A stretch of DNA of 64,000 bases. It comes from JAFDBW01 sp963723355. GTDB lineage: Bacteria; Desulfobacterota; Desulfuromonadia; Desulfuromonadales; BM103. The notes beneath the pieces are model-generated. The model had not been told where the DNA came from. It did no database searches and saw nothing but the letters and a program-made list of their open reading frames with translations. The stretch lies in the NCBI GenBank assembly GCA_963723355.1, contig CAVRQQ010000033.1, positions 6,849 to 70,848 on the forward strand, read 5' to 3'. Of the stretch, positions 9,177 through 18,690 are shown piece by piece. The position numbers and the translations under genes were made by a program. The first letter of the stretch is position 1. Every line of letters starts with the position of its first letter.

Positions 9177-11951
9177 TCAGGCAAGAGCTTCAAGGCACCG
9201 GTGGCAGATCTCCGGATGCTCGGTGTGCTCACCGACAGATGTGGCGTAGTTCCAGCAGCGCGAACATTTCTCTCCTGCGGCCTTGCTGACGCGAATCTGC
9301 AGCTCCGGCAGGTTCTCGCCGGTTGTGCTGTTCTCCAGGCTGTCGCAGAGATCGACTTGCGAGACGATGAACAGACTGGCCAGTTGCCCGGCCTCGTTTT
9401 GCAGCAGTGCTGCGAGATCGCCCCCGGCGGCCAGCTCAACCCGGGCGTCCAGAGGATGGCCGATGGTTTTTTCGGCGCGCGCCAGCTCCAGGACCTTGGC
9501 GACGTCACTGCGCACCGCCAGCAGGCGGTCATACTTCGCTTCCAGTTCGACATCAATCAGGCTGGCTGCAAAGCTCGGGAACTCTGCAAGGTGGGCACTT
9601 GCCTCGCGCTCACCGGGCATGAAACTCCAGATCTCATCGGCGGTAAACGACAGCACCGGTGCCATCATCCTGGTCAGGGCGTCGAGGATGCGATACATGG
9701 CGGTCTGGGCACTGCGGCGCGCCGGCCCCTGCTTCGCAGAGGTGTAGAGCCGGTCCTTGAGTACGTCGAGGTAGAAAGCGCTCATGTCGACGGCGCAGAA
9801 ATTGTGCACCGCGTGGTACAGCACGTGGAAGTCGTAGGCCTCGTAGGCCTTCAGGACCCGACTCACCAGACCCTCGAGTTTTGACAGGGCCCAGCGATCG
9901 ATTTCGAGCAGCTCATGGTCGGCAACGCTGTCGGTGGCCGGATCGAAATCGTGGATGTTGCCGAGGATGTAGCGGGCCGTGTTGCGGATGCGGCGATAGG
10001 CCTCGGAGACCTGCTTGAGGATGGCATCACCGACGCGGGTGTCGTTGCGGTAGTCCTGGGTGGCGACCCAGAGGCGCAGGATCTCGGCGCCGTACTGTTT
10101 GATGACTTTTTCCGGTGCAACCACGTTGCCGACCGACTTGGACATCGGCCGGCCCTTTTCATCGAGGACAAAGCCGTGGGTCAGGACCGCCTTGTATGGC
10201 GCGGCGTCACGGGTGCCGACCGACGCCAGCAAGCTCGAGTGGAACCAGCCGCGATGCTGGTCGCTGCCTTCGAGGTAGAGGTCTGCCGGTGACTGCAGCT
10301 GCGGGTTCTTTTCCACCACGGCGGCGTAGGAGACGCCGGAATCGAACCAGACATCGAGAATATCCATCTCCTTGCGGAACCCGTCGTGTCCGCAACCGGC
10401 GCAGGTGGTGCCTGCCGGCAGAAGCTCGCCGGCGTCCTTTTCAAACCAGATGTCGCTGCCGCCTGCTTCAAAGAGGTCGGCGACATGGTGCATGACCTTG
10501 CCGTCAGCCAGCGCCTCGTCGCACTTGTCGCAATAGAACACCGTGATCGGCACACCCCAGCTGCGCTGGCGGCTGATGCACCAGTCGGGACGGTTTTCGA
10601 TCATGTTGTAGATACGTTCACGACCCCAGTGCGGGATCCATTGCACGTCGTTGATGTGTTCAAGCGCTTTCTTGCGCAGCTGGTTTGCCTCCATCGAGAT
10701 GAACCACTGCTCGGTGGCGCGGAAGATGATCGGCTTTTTGCAGCGCCAGCAGTGCGGGTAGCTGTGCGCAACCTTGTCCTCGCCAAGCAGGGCGCCGACT
10801 TCGGCCAACTTGGCAGAGACCTGCGGATTGACCGCCGGAACCTTCTCGCCGCCGAAGAACTCAAGGTCCTTGCGATAGCGACCGTAGTCGTCGACCGGGT
10901 TGTAGATTTCAAGGTCGTAGCGCAGGCCGGTCAGGTAGTCATCGTGGCCGTGTCCCGGGGCGGTGTGGACGCAGCCGGTGCCGGCCTCCAGGGTGACATA
11001 GTCGCCGAGTACCAGTAGCGAGGCGCGGTCATAGATCGGATGGCGGCAGGCGCGTTTTTCGAAGGCCTCGGCCTGGAAGGTTTTGACAACCGTGTAATCG
11101 GTGATGTTCAGTTCGGCGAGAACTTTTTCGTAGAGGCCCTCAGCCATGACCAGCAGCTCACTGCCGGTGTCGACGGCGACATAGGGCAGCTCCGGGTGCA
11201 GACAGACGGCAAGGTTGGCCGGAATCGTCCAGGGTGTCGTGGTCCAGATGACGAAGGACAGAGGCTTGCCGGAGAGCTCGGCGAAGCCGGCCGGCAGTTC
11301 ATCCCGGTAAGGAAATTTGACGTAGATCGACGGTGAGGTGTGGTCGTCATACTCGACCTCCGCCTCGGCCAGTGCCGTGACACAGGACGAACACCAGTGA
11401 ATCGGCTTGCGTCCCTTGTAGAGGCTGCCCCGCTCGGCAAATCGTGCCAGCTCGCGTGCCGTGGCCGCCTCGTAGTCGGTGGTCATCGTCAGGTACGGGT
11501 GCTGCCAGTCGCCGAAGATGCCGAGGCGCCGGAACTCCTCGCTCTGGATTTCGACCCATTCCTGGGCATAAGCCCGGCACTCCTTGCGGACTTCTGCCTT
11601 GCTCATCTCGCGCTTTTTGTTGCCGAGTTTCTGGTCGACCTTCAGTTCGATCGGCAAGCCGTGGCAGTCCCAGCCCGGCACGTAAGGTGCGTAGAAGCCC
11701 TGCATGCGCTTGCTCTTGATGACGATGTCCTTGAGGATCTTGTTCAGCGCGTGCCCGATATGAATGTTGCCGTTGGCATAGGGAGGGCCATCGTGCAGGG
11801 TGAAGTTCGGTTTCCCGGGGGTCGGCTCGCTGACCTTGCGGTCCAGTTCGAGCTCGGCCCAGTGCTGCATGATCTCCGGTTCGCGCTGTGGCAGGTTGCC
11901 GCGCATCGGGAAATCTGTGACCGGTAGGTTGAGAGTCTCTTTGTAATCCAT
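9177..11951 (-). CDS. ileS: Isoleucyl-tRNA synthetase
   Basis: An intact 924-residue class I aminoacyl-tRNA synthetase that attaches isoleucine to tRNA-Ile. It shows the HIGH motif in GNIHIGHALNKILKD (near residue 60), an editing domain with WTTTPWTIPAN, the KMSKS motif in GRPMSKSVGN, and a C-terminal zinc finger with CSRCWNYA and CHRCLEA. Length and order match bacterial IleRS. It is the first gene of the ileS-lspA unit. Confidence 0.97.
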   Translation of the reverse strand: MDYKETLNLPVTDFPMRGNLPQREPEIMQHWAELELDRKVSEPTPGKPNFTLHDGPPYANGNIHIGHALNKILKDIVIKSKRMQGFYAPYVPGWDCHGLPIELKVDQKLGNKKREMSKAEVRKECRAYAQEWVEIQSEEFRRLGIFGDWQHPYLTMTTDYEAATARELARFAERGSLYKGRKPIHWCSSCVTALAEAEVEYDDHTSPSIYVKFPYRDELPAGFAELSGKPLSFVIWTTTPWTIPANLAVCLHPELPYVAVDTGSELLVMAEGLYEKVLAELNITDYTVVKTFQAEAFEKRACRHPIYDRASLLVLGDYVTLEAGTGCVHTAPGHGHDDYLTGLRYDLEIYNPVDDYGRYRKDLEFFGGEKVPAVNPQVSAKLAEVGALLGEDKVAHSYPHCWRCKKPIIFRATEQWFISMEANQLRKKALEHINDVQWIPHWGRERIYNMIENRPDWCISRQRSWGVPITVFYCDKCDEALADGKVMHHVADLFEAGGSDIWFEKDAGELLPAGTTCAGCGHDGFRKEMDILDVWFDSGVSYAAVVEKNPQLQSPADLYLEGSDQHRGWFHSSLLASVGTRDAAPYKAVLTHGFVLDEKGRPMSKSVGNVVAPEKVIKQYGAEILRLWVATQDYRNDTRVGDAILKQVSEAYRRIRNTARYILGNIHDFDPATDSVADHELLEIDRWALSKLEGLVSRVLKAYEAYDFHVLYHAVHNFCAVDMSAFYLDVLKDRLYTSAKQGPARRSAQTAMYRILDALTRMMAPVLSFTADEIWSFMPGEREASAHLAEFPSFAASLIDVELEAKYDRLLAVRSDVAKVLELARAEKTIGHPLDARVELAAGGDLAALLQNEAGQLASLFIVSQVDLCDSLENSTTGENLPELQIRVSKAAGEKCSRCWNYATSVGEHTEHPEICHRCLEALA

Positions 11952-12081
11952 AATTCAGCTCCGCGGGCCCCCTGTTGGTGCAGATTTAGAACACCGCAAC
12001 TTATCAAAATGGCTGAATAAGTCAAGGTAAATCAGGTCTTTCGCCCGGTCGATTGATCGCCCCGGCGGGGCGGTCGGGTGC

Positions 12082-12763
12082 TCAGCAAACCTGCTTTCGA
12101 CGGGCGTACAGGCAGGTCTGGTCAAGCGGGCATTCGGTACATAATGTGTTCTGTTTGCGACAGCAGGTTTTGCCAAGTTGGACGATCTGGGCGTGGTAAT
12201 CGTTATACAGGGCGACCTCTTCGGGGAGATTCTGCATGAACAACCGGCGGACCTGATCATAGGTTTCGTTGCCCTGCAAGAGACCGATGCGCTGGAAGAT
12301 GCGCCTGGTGTAAGCGTCAACCACGAAACTGGGTCGTGCTGCTGCGTAGAGAAGAATCGAGTCGGCCGTCTCCGGACCGATTCCTGGCCAGGGCCAGGAG
12401 CCTGCTCCTGGCTTCAGGCAGGGGTCCACTGCACAGGGCGGTCACGTCTCCTCCCCAGTGATTGACCAGGTGTCGGGCCAGGTTCTGCAGGCGGCAGGCT
12501 TTTTGCCGGAAAAACCCGGCGGGTCTGATCAGCTGTTCCAGTTTGTCCGGAGCAAGTTCGGCAAGCTCCTCCGGACACATGACCCCGGCATGTTTGAGAT
12601 TGTCGATGGCGTATTCGACATTCGTCCAGGCCGTGTTCTGGGTCAATATCGCTCCGACCGCCACTTCGAAAGGGGTGTCTGCCGGCCACCAGGCAAGCGG
12701 CCCGAAATGTTCGTTGAGTCGCTGCTGGATCTTGTGGATCAAGCTGTGGGGAAGGAGTGTCAT
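12082..12763 (-). CDS. Endonuclease III-like HhH DNA glycosylase, one-base frameshift
   Basis: A roughly 226-residue HhH-GPD protein. The N-terminal half (ATG at 12763) has WWPADTPFEVAVGAILTQNT. The second half, in another frame after about 12390, has the helix-hairpin-helix PGIGPETADSIL, the catalytic-position aspartate in VVDAYTRRI, and a [4Fe-4S] motif C-x6-C-x2-C-x5-C (CRKQNTLCTECPLDQTC). The span is one base longer than a multiple of three, consistent with one inserted base in CTGGCCAGG. Classical Nth has a lysine (GRKTA) where this has GPETA, so a monofunctional glycosylase without lyase activity is plausible. The start follows GAAGGAGT. Confidence 0.8.
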
Positions 12764-12797
12764 GGCCGACCATGTCTCTGGTTCGGGTCTGGCTGGA

Positions 12798-14300
12798 TCA
12801 GGACTTGTCCGGGGCGCTATGACCAAAGGCGGGGGCTTTGGGTAACGACACGCAGAATGTCGCGCCTCCGCCAGGGGTCTGTTCGACCCAGGCCTGCCCG
12901 GTACATCTTATGGCAATCTTGCGGACAATCGCCAGTCCGACGCCTGTACCGCGACGGCCCTGAGAGGACTTGCCGCGAAAGAAGATGTCAAAAACCTGTT
13001 CGCTTTCCTTGAGCGGGACGCCGGGCCCGTGATCCTGGACGTAGTAAGTGATCTGGTTCGCTTCGTCCCAGCAGCCGACTTTGATCGGGCCGCTGTCCAC
13101 AGGGGCGTACCGGCAGGCGTTGCCGAGCAAATTCGAGAAGATCTGGTAAACGAGGGTCTCCGGCAGCCAGGTCTGCTGCAGCTTGTCGACCATGACCTCC
13201 GGGTGATCGGACTTTTCGAGTGCCAGTTCACGGAGGACCTCATCGACGATCATGTTGGCATCGGTCGGATGCTCTCCGAGCTTGATGTGGCTGATCTGGG
13301 CCAGATCGAGAAGGTCGTCGAGCAGGGCGATGGCCCGCTCGCTCTGGTGCTCTGCCTCGGTGAGAATCTGCAGGACCTGCTGGTCAAGCACATCTGCGTA
13401 AGTCAGGCGCAGAAAGTCCATGTAGGTGACAACCGGCGCAAGGATTCCCCGCAGGTCATGGGAAACCGAGTGTACGAAAGCGTCGAGTTCGCGATTGGCT
13501 TCCTGTAAATCCATTTCCGCCTTGTTGCGTTCCGTGATGTCCCGGCAAACTGCCAGTTTCTGCTTCAGTCCGTCTTCTTCCGGCATGGGCGAGTGGATGA
13601 CCTCATAAAGTCTGCCACGGTCCCCGAAGTTCCGTTCGTCGCGTAATGTGCGATTCCTGAGAACCTTGTCCATCGGACACCATGAACAGATTTCCCCCTC
13701 GCTGTGTAAAACTTCGAAGCATGGCTCGCCGACCCGGTCGCCGAAAATTTGCCGCATGGCCCGGTTCATAAAAGTCAGTTTGTACGCTTCCGTGGCGATG
13801 TAGGCCATGTCGTCCATGTTGTCCAGCACCATCCGGAAGCGGGCCTCGCTCTTTTTCAGTTCCCTGGTTCGTTCCTCGACGCGGCTCTCCAGTTCCACCG
13901 CCTGATCGCGCAGCGATTCTTCCAGAGAGCGTTGGCGCGTGATATCGATAAACGACTCAATCCCGCCGATGATGTTGTCCTTGCCATCGCGCAGGTATTC
14001 CATGTTCTTCAGCAGATGAATGGTTTTGCCGGATTTGGTGACAATCGTACAGTTGGCGCCGATGATCGGCTTGGGGATTGCGGGATTGAACAGGCCACAT
14101 ACTGCGCCGCAGGGAATGCCCTGCAAAAAAGAGCAGTGCTGGCCGACCGCTTCCTCGGTGGAGTATCCGGTGATTTTTTCGGCCGTCTGGTTCCAGTGGA
14201 CGATCTGCATGTCGCTGTTGACGACAAACAGGCCGCTGGGGATCGTCTCGAGGGCTTTCTCGATCGTCAGGTTTTGCATGATTGTCTGGTCAGTTGTCAT
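12798..14300 (-). CDS. PAS-domain sensor histidine kinase
   Basis: A 500-residue soluble sensor kinase. It has two PAS domains (residues about 5-125, with LFVVNSDMQIVHWNQTAEKI; and about 155-260, with DMAYIATEAYKLTFMNRAM), a coiled-coil link, a HisKA-type phosphoacceptor (AFVHSVSHDLRGILAPVV) and an ATPase domain with N box NLLGNACRYA, G1 DHGPGV and G2 GTGVGLAIV. There are no transmembrane segments. The first PAS domain is cysteine-rich (CSFLQGIPCGAVCG), as in a known family of PAS kinases. No response regulator is adjacent, so it is an orphan. The start at 14300 follows TGGGA, and an upstream in-frame ATG is less likely. Confidence 0.88.
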   Translation of the reverse strand: MTTDQTIMQNLTIEKALETIPSGLFVVNSDMQIVHWNQTAEKITGYSTEEAVGQHCSFLQGIPCGAVCGLFNPAIPKPIIGANCTIVTKSGKTIHLLKNMEYLRDGKDNIIGGIESFIDITRQRSLEESLRDQAVELESRVEERTRELKKSEARFRMVLDNMDDMAYIATEAYKLTFMNRAMRQIFGDRVGEPCFEVLHSEGEICSWCPMDKVLRNRTLRDERNFGDRGRLYEVIHSPMPEEDGLKQKLAVCRDITERNKAEMDLQEANRELDAFVHSVSHDLRGILAPVVTYMDFLRLTYADVLDQQVLQILTEAEHQSERAIALLDDLLDLAQISHIKLGEHPTDANMIVDEVLRELALEKSDHPEVMVDKLQQTWLPETLVYQIFSNLLGNACRYAPVDSGPIKVGCWDEANQITYYVQDHGPGVPLKESEQVFDIFFRGKSSQGRRGTGVGLAIVRKIAIRCTGQAWVEQTPGGGATFCVSLPKAPAFGHSAPDKS

Positions 14301-14375
14301 CGGAATCCCAGGTCGTCTTTTTAATCCACGGCGCATATTAACAGAAACAACCGGAGTTACACAAGATTGGTCATT

Positions 14376-15101
14376 TTATGCCCGGCCAACGACGGCAACC
14401 TGTATTTCCTTCGCGCCACCTTGTAAAAGGGTTCGGCAGCACTCCCTTACAGTCTCGCCAGTGGTCATAATATCGTCTACCAGAAGGATTCTTGCACCGG
14501 TCACCTGCCCGGCAAGACGAAAGGCATTGCGCAGGTTACGACTGCGTTGGTCTGCCGGGAGTCCCTGCTGTGGCGGCGTCTTGCGGGAACGTTGCAGCAG
14601 CCTGTTCTCTATCGGCAGCTCGAGCTGACGTGAGAGTGGCCTGGCAATTTCGAGCGCCTGGTTGTACCCTCTCTGCCTCAAACGATGCGGGTGCAGCGGC
14701 ACAGGAACGATGTAATCGCTCGGGTCTCCCGGTCCGGAATTGCTGATGATCTTGCCAAGAATCAACCCCAACGGCTTGGCGAGGGCGAGCTGGTTGCGGT
14801 GCTTCAACCGGTGTACCGCGTCTTTTATACTGCCCCGGTATCTGCCTGCGGCATGAACCCTGGTAAAACTGGGTGGGAGTTTCAGGCAGGTCCCGCAGAG
14901 ATGGCTGGAGGTTGCGTCGGCAAAGGGTTGGGCGCAGAGGCAACAATGCGCCGGTCCCAAGGGGATTACTCCTGCCATGCATGCATCGCAGAAGTCGAGC
15001 ACCCTTGTTGAACCTTGAAGGCGCTGTCCGCAGAGCAGGCAGGCCGGCGGGAGAAAAAGATCGACACTCGCCTTGAGGCTTGCGCAGAATTCTTGCCACA
15101 T
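14376..15101 (-). CDS. comF: ComF family phosphoribosyltransferase-like protein
   Basis: A 241-residue protein starting at the ATG at 15101, which follows GGAGGGG. An N-terminal zinc-ribbon part (CLLCGQR, CDAC, CCLCAQPF, CGTC) is followed by a phosphoribosyltransferase fold with VPVPLHPHRLRQRGYNQA and the PRPP-binding loop ILLVDDIMTTGET. ComF/GntX proteins are linked to DNA uptake and to use of DNA as food, with exact chemistry unsettled. It lies downstream of gpmI with a 148-base gap. Confidence 0.9.
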   Translation of the reverse strand: MWQEFCASLKASVDLFLPPACLLCGQRLQGSTRVLDFCDACMAGVIPLGPAHCCLCAQPFADATSSHLCGTCLKLPPSFTRVHAAGRYRGSIKDAVHRLKHRNQLALAKPLGLILGKIISNSGPGDPSDYIVPVPLHPHRLRQRGYNQALEIARPLSRQLELPIENRLLQRSRKTPPQQGLPADQRSRNLRNAFRLAGQVTGARILLVDDIMTTGETVRECCRTLLQGGAKEIQVAVVGRA

Positions 15102-15249
15102 GAATCCCCTCCATAGCTCAATAGATTGCAATTGACAAAGAACAAATGCTAACGCAAAAACGCAAAGAAGTGAATCAAGACGCAGAAAAAAAACATCAAG
15201 GCAACAGTGTATTGCCTCTTTCAACGGCTTTTCTGCAACAGGAGTGTGC
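15102..15249. repeat. Short intergenic repeat of the ACGCAAA type
   Basis: The segment holds repeated words of the form AACGCAAAAACGCAAAG (15153-15169) and GACGCAGA. The same sort of text recurs near 20248-20350 (CGCAAAG, TTTGCGT) and 32519-32540 (GGCGCAAAGACGCAG). It looks like a dispersed, low-complexity intergenic repeat and not coding sequence. Confidence 0.45.
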
Positions 15250-16779
15250 TCAGGAAATCAGGCTTTTGCCTGTCATCTCCGGCGGGATGGTGAGGTTCAT
15301 CAGGGTGAGAATGGTCGGCGCCAGGTCAGCAAGAATTCCTGGCTGCAGCTCTGCCTGCCGGTTGTCCGGGTCGACCAGGATCAACGGCACGCGATTGGCG
15401 GTGTGTGCGGTCTGTGGTGCGCCGGTTTCATCGACCATCGTTTCACAGTTGCCATGATCGGCAGTGATCAGGGCGCAGCCTCCGGCTTCCAGCAGGGCGT
15501 CGACAACGCGCCCGGCGCATTCATCTACGGTCTCCATGGCAGCAATCGCAGCCCGGAGAATCCCGGTGTGGCCGACCATGTCCGGGTTGGCGAAGTTGAG
15601 GATGATCAGGTCATAGATCCCCTGCCTGATGCGATTGACCACCTCATCGGTGACTTGAGGAGCGCTCATGGCCGGTTTCTGGTCGTAGGTGGCAACATCT
15701 TGCGGTGACGGCACCAGGACCCTGTCTTCGTTGGCGAACGGGACTTCCTCCCCGCCGTTGAAGAAAAAGGTCACATGAGCGTATTTTTCCGTTTCAGCAA
15801 TGCGCAGCTGTTTCAGCCCTGCATCTGCGACAACTTCGCCGAGGATGTTGTGCAGGCTCTCCGAGGTGAAGGCAACCGGCAGATCGAATGTCGCATCGTA
15901 TTCGGTCAGGCAGACGAATGTCGAAAGTCGCGGCACGCTTGGCCGCGGGAAAGCATCGAAGCCGGGCAGGGTAAAGGCGCGGGTGATTTCTCTGGCCCGG
16001 TCGGCGCGGAAGTTGAAGAAGATGATGCCATCGCCATCATTGATGATCCCGGCCGGTGAGCCGTTGTGCAGGATAACCCTCGGTTCGACGAATTCATCGT
16101 TTTGGCCTGCGGCATAGGCGGAACCAATCGCCTCTGCCGCTGACTCGGCGGGTTGTCCTTCGCCAAGTGCCATGGCTCGCCAGGCCTTCTCGACGCGAGG
16201 CCATCGGTTGTCGCGGTCCATGGCATAATAACGACCGGTCACCGTGGCCAGACAGCCGTGGCCGATTCGCGCCATTTCCGCCTCAAGTTCTTGAAGATAT
16301 CCGGCGCCGCTTTGCGGTGGCGTGTCGCGCCCGTCCATGAATGCGTGAACGCAGGCGTCGACACCGGCCTGTTTTGCCAGCTCGATCAGTGCGTAGAGGT
16401 GGGTGTTGTGCGAGTGGACCCCGCCGTCGGATAGCAGCCCCATCAGGTGGAGCCTGCCACCAGCCTGGCGAATCTTTGCCAGGGCGTCGATCAACGTCTG
16501 GTTGGTGAAGAAGTCGCCTTCCTCGATGCTGCGGCTGATTCTGGTCAGTTCCTGGTAGACGACCCGGCCGGCGCCAATATTAAGATGCCCGACTTCCGAG
16601 TTGCCCATCTGTCCGTCGGGCAGGCCGACGTTGAGTCCTGAGGCGTTCAGCCAGGCGGTTGGGTATTCCCTGGCAAATCCATCCAGGCGAGGGGTTTGCG
16701 CCTGGCAGACAGCGTTGTTCTCGCAGCTCTCGTTGATCCCCCAGCCATCAAGGATAATCAGTGCAACAGGTTTTCTCAT
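15250..16779 (-). CDS. gpmI: Cofactor-independent phosphoglycerate mutase
   Basis: A 509-residue enzyme that interconverts 3- and 2-phosphoglycerate in glycolysis, using two manganese ions and a phosphoserine. Seen are LIILDGWGIN at the N-terminus, the catalytic serine S61 in MGNSEVGHLNIGAG, HAFMDGRDTPP near 160, and the metal site ITADHGNCETM near 440. The start is the ATG at 16779 (MRKPVALI), which overlaps the end of lapB (ATGA). A longer in-frame extension is rejected because it lacks homology. Overlap with lapB implies translational coupling. Confidence 0.96.
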   Translation of the reverse strand: MRKPVALIILDGWGINESCENNAVCQAQTPRLDGFAREYPTAWLNASGLNVGLPDGQMGNSEVGHLNIGAGRVVYQELTRISRSIEEGDFFTNQTLIDALAKIRQAGGRLHLMGLLSDGGVHSHNTHLYALIELAKQAGVDACVHAFMDGRDTPPQSGAGYLQELEAEMARIGHGCLATVTGRYYAMDRDNRWPRVEKAWRAMALGEGQPAESAAEAIGSAYAAGQNDEFVEPRVILHNGSPAGIINDGDGIIFFNFRADRAREITRAFTLPGFDAFPRPSVPRLSTFVCLTEYDATFDLPVAFTSESLHNILGEVVADAGLKQLRIAETEKYAHVTFFFNGGEEVPFANEDRVLVPSPQDVATYDQKPAMSAPQVTDEVVNRIRQGIYDLIILNFANPDMVGHTGILRAAIAAMETVDECAGRVVDALLEAGGCALITADHGNCETMVDETGAPQTAHTANRVPLILVDPDNRQAELQPGILADLAPTILTLMNLTIPPEMTGKSLIS

Positions 16780-18158
16780 GCACCTTGCCACTCTTTTTGC
16801 TCGCCGTGATGGACGACCATATTCTCCGGGGCAAGCGGGCGGGCTTCCTGGAACAGCTTGCGGTCTGCCAGGCTGGAGCTGTTCCACTCGCCGCACGATG
16901 GGCAGCGGCTGTTCCATTCGTTGGCAACATGCTGACATTTTTCACAGACGAAGTTAAGGTGCAGGCGTTTGGAGATGCCCAGGGCCTTTTTGTATTCGTT
17001 AATCGCCTGTTCCGAATCTTTACAACGGCGATAGGTCTCGGCCAGCAGTAAATGAACCTGTGAAGATTCGACGCCGGAACTTTCCACGGCCTGCAACTGC
17101 TCCTTGGCTTCGTCGATCATCTCCAGTCGCAGGCAAAGCTTGCCGTAGAAGATGCGGAACATCAGGTCGTCACCCCGCTCGAGACTCTGGCTGCGGAAGA
17201 AGTTGAGCAGAGAGGAAGGATCTTCACGCTTCATGAAGTAATCCTCGAGGCGCTCGAGGAAGACCCCTTTGCCGAGTTTTTTGTAGCCTTCCTGCCAGGC
17301 GATGACCGCGTCGCCGCCCTTGTCAAGGGCGACATATGCGTCTCCCAGGGAGACCTGTGCCGGAGCGAAGTCTTCCTTCTGTCGCAATATGTCTTTTAGC
17401 TCTGATTTAGCATCTGCTGGTGAGCCATCAACGATAGCCTGACGGGCCACTTCGTAGCGCAGGTAGAGGAGCATCTCTTTTTCACTAGCGACGCGATTGG
17501 CCCCGGGGCCGGCCTTGAGGACCCGGCGCTGGATATCCAGCGCATCCTGCCAGCGGTCATGCTTGATGTAGAGGTCGCGCATGGCACGCAGCGCCTTGCG
17601 ATTGTCCTTTTCCAGGGCGATCAGTGCCTGGTAGGTGGCGATCGCCTCATCGTCCTGTCCGGTCTCTTCCTGGATAGCGGCAGTCTTGAACAGGACTTCC
17701 AGACTCTTCGGATCTATTTCGCTGGCTTTACGCAGTACGTTCAGGCCTTCCGCGGGATTGCCCTCCTGGCTGTCAAGTGTCGCCAGGGCGATCAGGGTGT
17801 CAACCCTTTTCGGGTCACGGTCCAGAGCCTTGTTCAGCAGTCCGCGGGCCTTTTTCAGGTCGCCGGAGAGCAGCCGACCGACACCCTCGCGATAGATGGC
17901 ACTGATCTCACGCTGTTTTTTTTCGGTGCGTTCCTTGCTCCAATGTTTCATCCAGTGGGTCACACTGCTGTATATGTGGGCGCCGAAGCCAAGCAGCACG
18001 CCGAGAATGACGCAAGCGACGATGACCATCGCAGCCGGATAGGTCAGGCTCTGCTCAGGCATGTAGAAGACCGTCACCATGTGCGGGTTGAGGCCCCAGA
18101 AATAGAGAAAAAACAGAACAAAAAAGATGAAAAGCAACAATACGGCCATGAATGTCAT
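16776..18158 (-). CDS. lapB: LapB/YciM-type TPR protein with rubredoxin-like zinc site
   Basis: A 460-residue protein with one or two N-terminal membrane helices (MAVLLLFIFFVLFFLYFWGL, then VIVACVILGVLLGFG, LapA-like), a set of tetratricopeptide repeats (residues about 85-385), and a C-terminal zinc ribbon CEKCQHV...CPSCGEW. This is the architecture of LapB/YciM, which regulates lipopolysaccharide synthesis at the inner membrane through LpxC turnover in E. coli. The fused LapA-like N-terminus is the usual form outside enterics. The start at 18158 follows GGGAGGA by four bases. It is coupled to gpmI downstream. Confidence 0.85.
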   Translation of the reverse strand: MTFMAVLLLFIFFVLFFLYFWGLNPHMVTVFYMPEQSLTYPAAMVIVACVILGVLLGFGAHIYSSVTHWMKHWSKERTEKKQREISAIYREGVGRLLSGDLKKARGLLNKALDRDPKRVDTLIALATLDSQEGNPAEGLNVLRKASEIDPKSLEVLFKTAAIQEETGQDDEAIATYQALIALEKDNRKALRAMRDLYIKHDRWQDALDIQRRVLKAGPGANRVASEKEMLLYLRYEVARQAIVDGSPADAKSELKDILRQKEDFAPAQVSLGDAYVALDKGGDAVIAWQEGYKKLGKGVFLERLEDYFMKREDPSSLLNFFRSQSLERGDDLMFRIFYGKLCLRLEMIDEAKEQLQAVESSGVESSQVHLLLAETYRRCKDSEQAINEYKKALGISKRLHLNFVCEKCQHVANEWNSRCPSCGEWNSSSLADRKLFQEARPLAPENMVVHHGEQKEWQGA

Positions 18159-18201
18159 TGCGTCCTCCCGGAGTCCATTCCGCCAAGAATCTTAAGTATG
18201 G

Positions 18202-18552
18202 TTATTCGCCAAATTTCTCAATGTCAGTTTTACATTCAATACAATACCGCGAAAAAGGCCGAACTTCCATGCGCCGGGGTGAAATTTCTTCGCCACAGCC
18301 CATGCAGATGCCATATTCCCCTTTTTCGATCTGCTCCAGAGCGACATCGATATCGTGAATCCGTTGACGCTGGGTTTCACTGACATTGAACAGCACATCA
18401 CGGCTGTAGGCCGCGGACGACATGTCGCCGATATCAGGGACGCCATCCTGGCCAAGCTCGCGGCAGGTCTCGTAAGAATTGCTGACATCCTGCAACAGTT
18501 CCTGGCGCTCCTTCAGTAACTGTTTCTTGATCTGGTCATACTGGTCACTCAT
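18202..18552 (-). CDS. DksA/TraR-family C4 zinc-finger protein
   Basis: A 116-residue protein: a helical coiled coil (residues 1-75, with ELGQDGVPDIGDMSSAAY) followed by a C4 zinc finger (CMGCGEEISPRRM...YCIEC). DksA proteins bind RNA polymerase through the secondary channel and tune transcription with ppGpp. The coiled-coil tip here reads DGVPDIGDMSSAA, close to the DxxDxA of true DksA, so activity is plausible. The start has AAGGAGAG upstream. Confidence 0.85.
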   Translation of the reverse strand: MSDQYDQIKKQLLKERQELLQDVSNSYETCRELGQDGVPDIGDMSSAAYSRDVLFNVSETQRQRIHDIDVALEQIEKGEYGICMGCGEEISPRRMEVRPFSRYCIECKTDIEKFGE

Positions 18553-18690
18553 GCTACTCTCCTTAAATTCAGTTTCAAACTACATTCTAAAAGATATCTT
18601 GCCAGTTGACCACAAAAGAAGGTCTTCAGGCAAAAAAAACCATCTCTCAAGATGAACCCTCCGGCGGGTCCGCGCAAATTTAACGCTCTG

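Noticed and set aside
8633..9556. A long N-terminal extension of LspA running into ileS
   Set aside because: The first 136 residues read ileS DNA in another frame and have no signal-peptidase homology. The MSRYRIL start at 9148 fits the family.
16780..16938. A 53-residue N-terminal extension of GpmI
   Set aside because: It reads the zinc-ribbon end of lapB in another frame. MRKPVALI at 16779 is the normal GpmI start.
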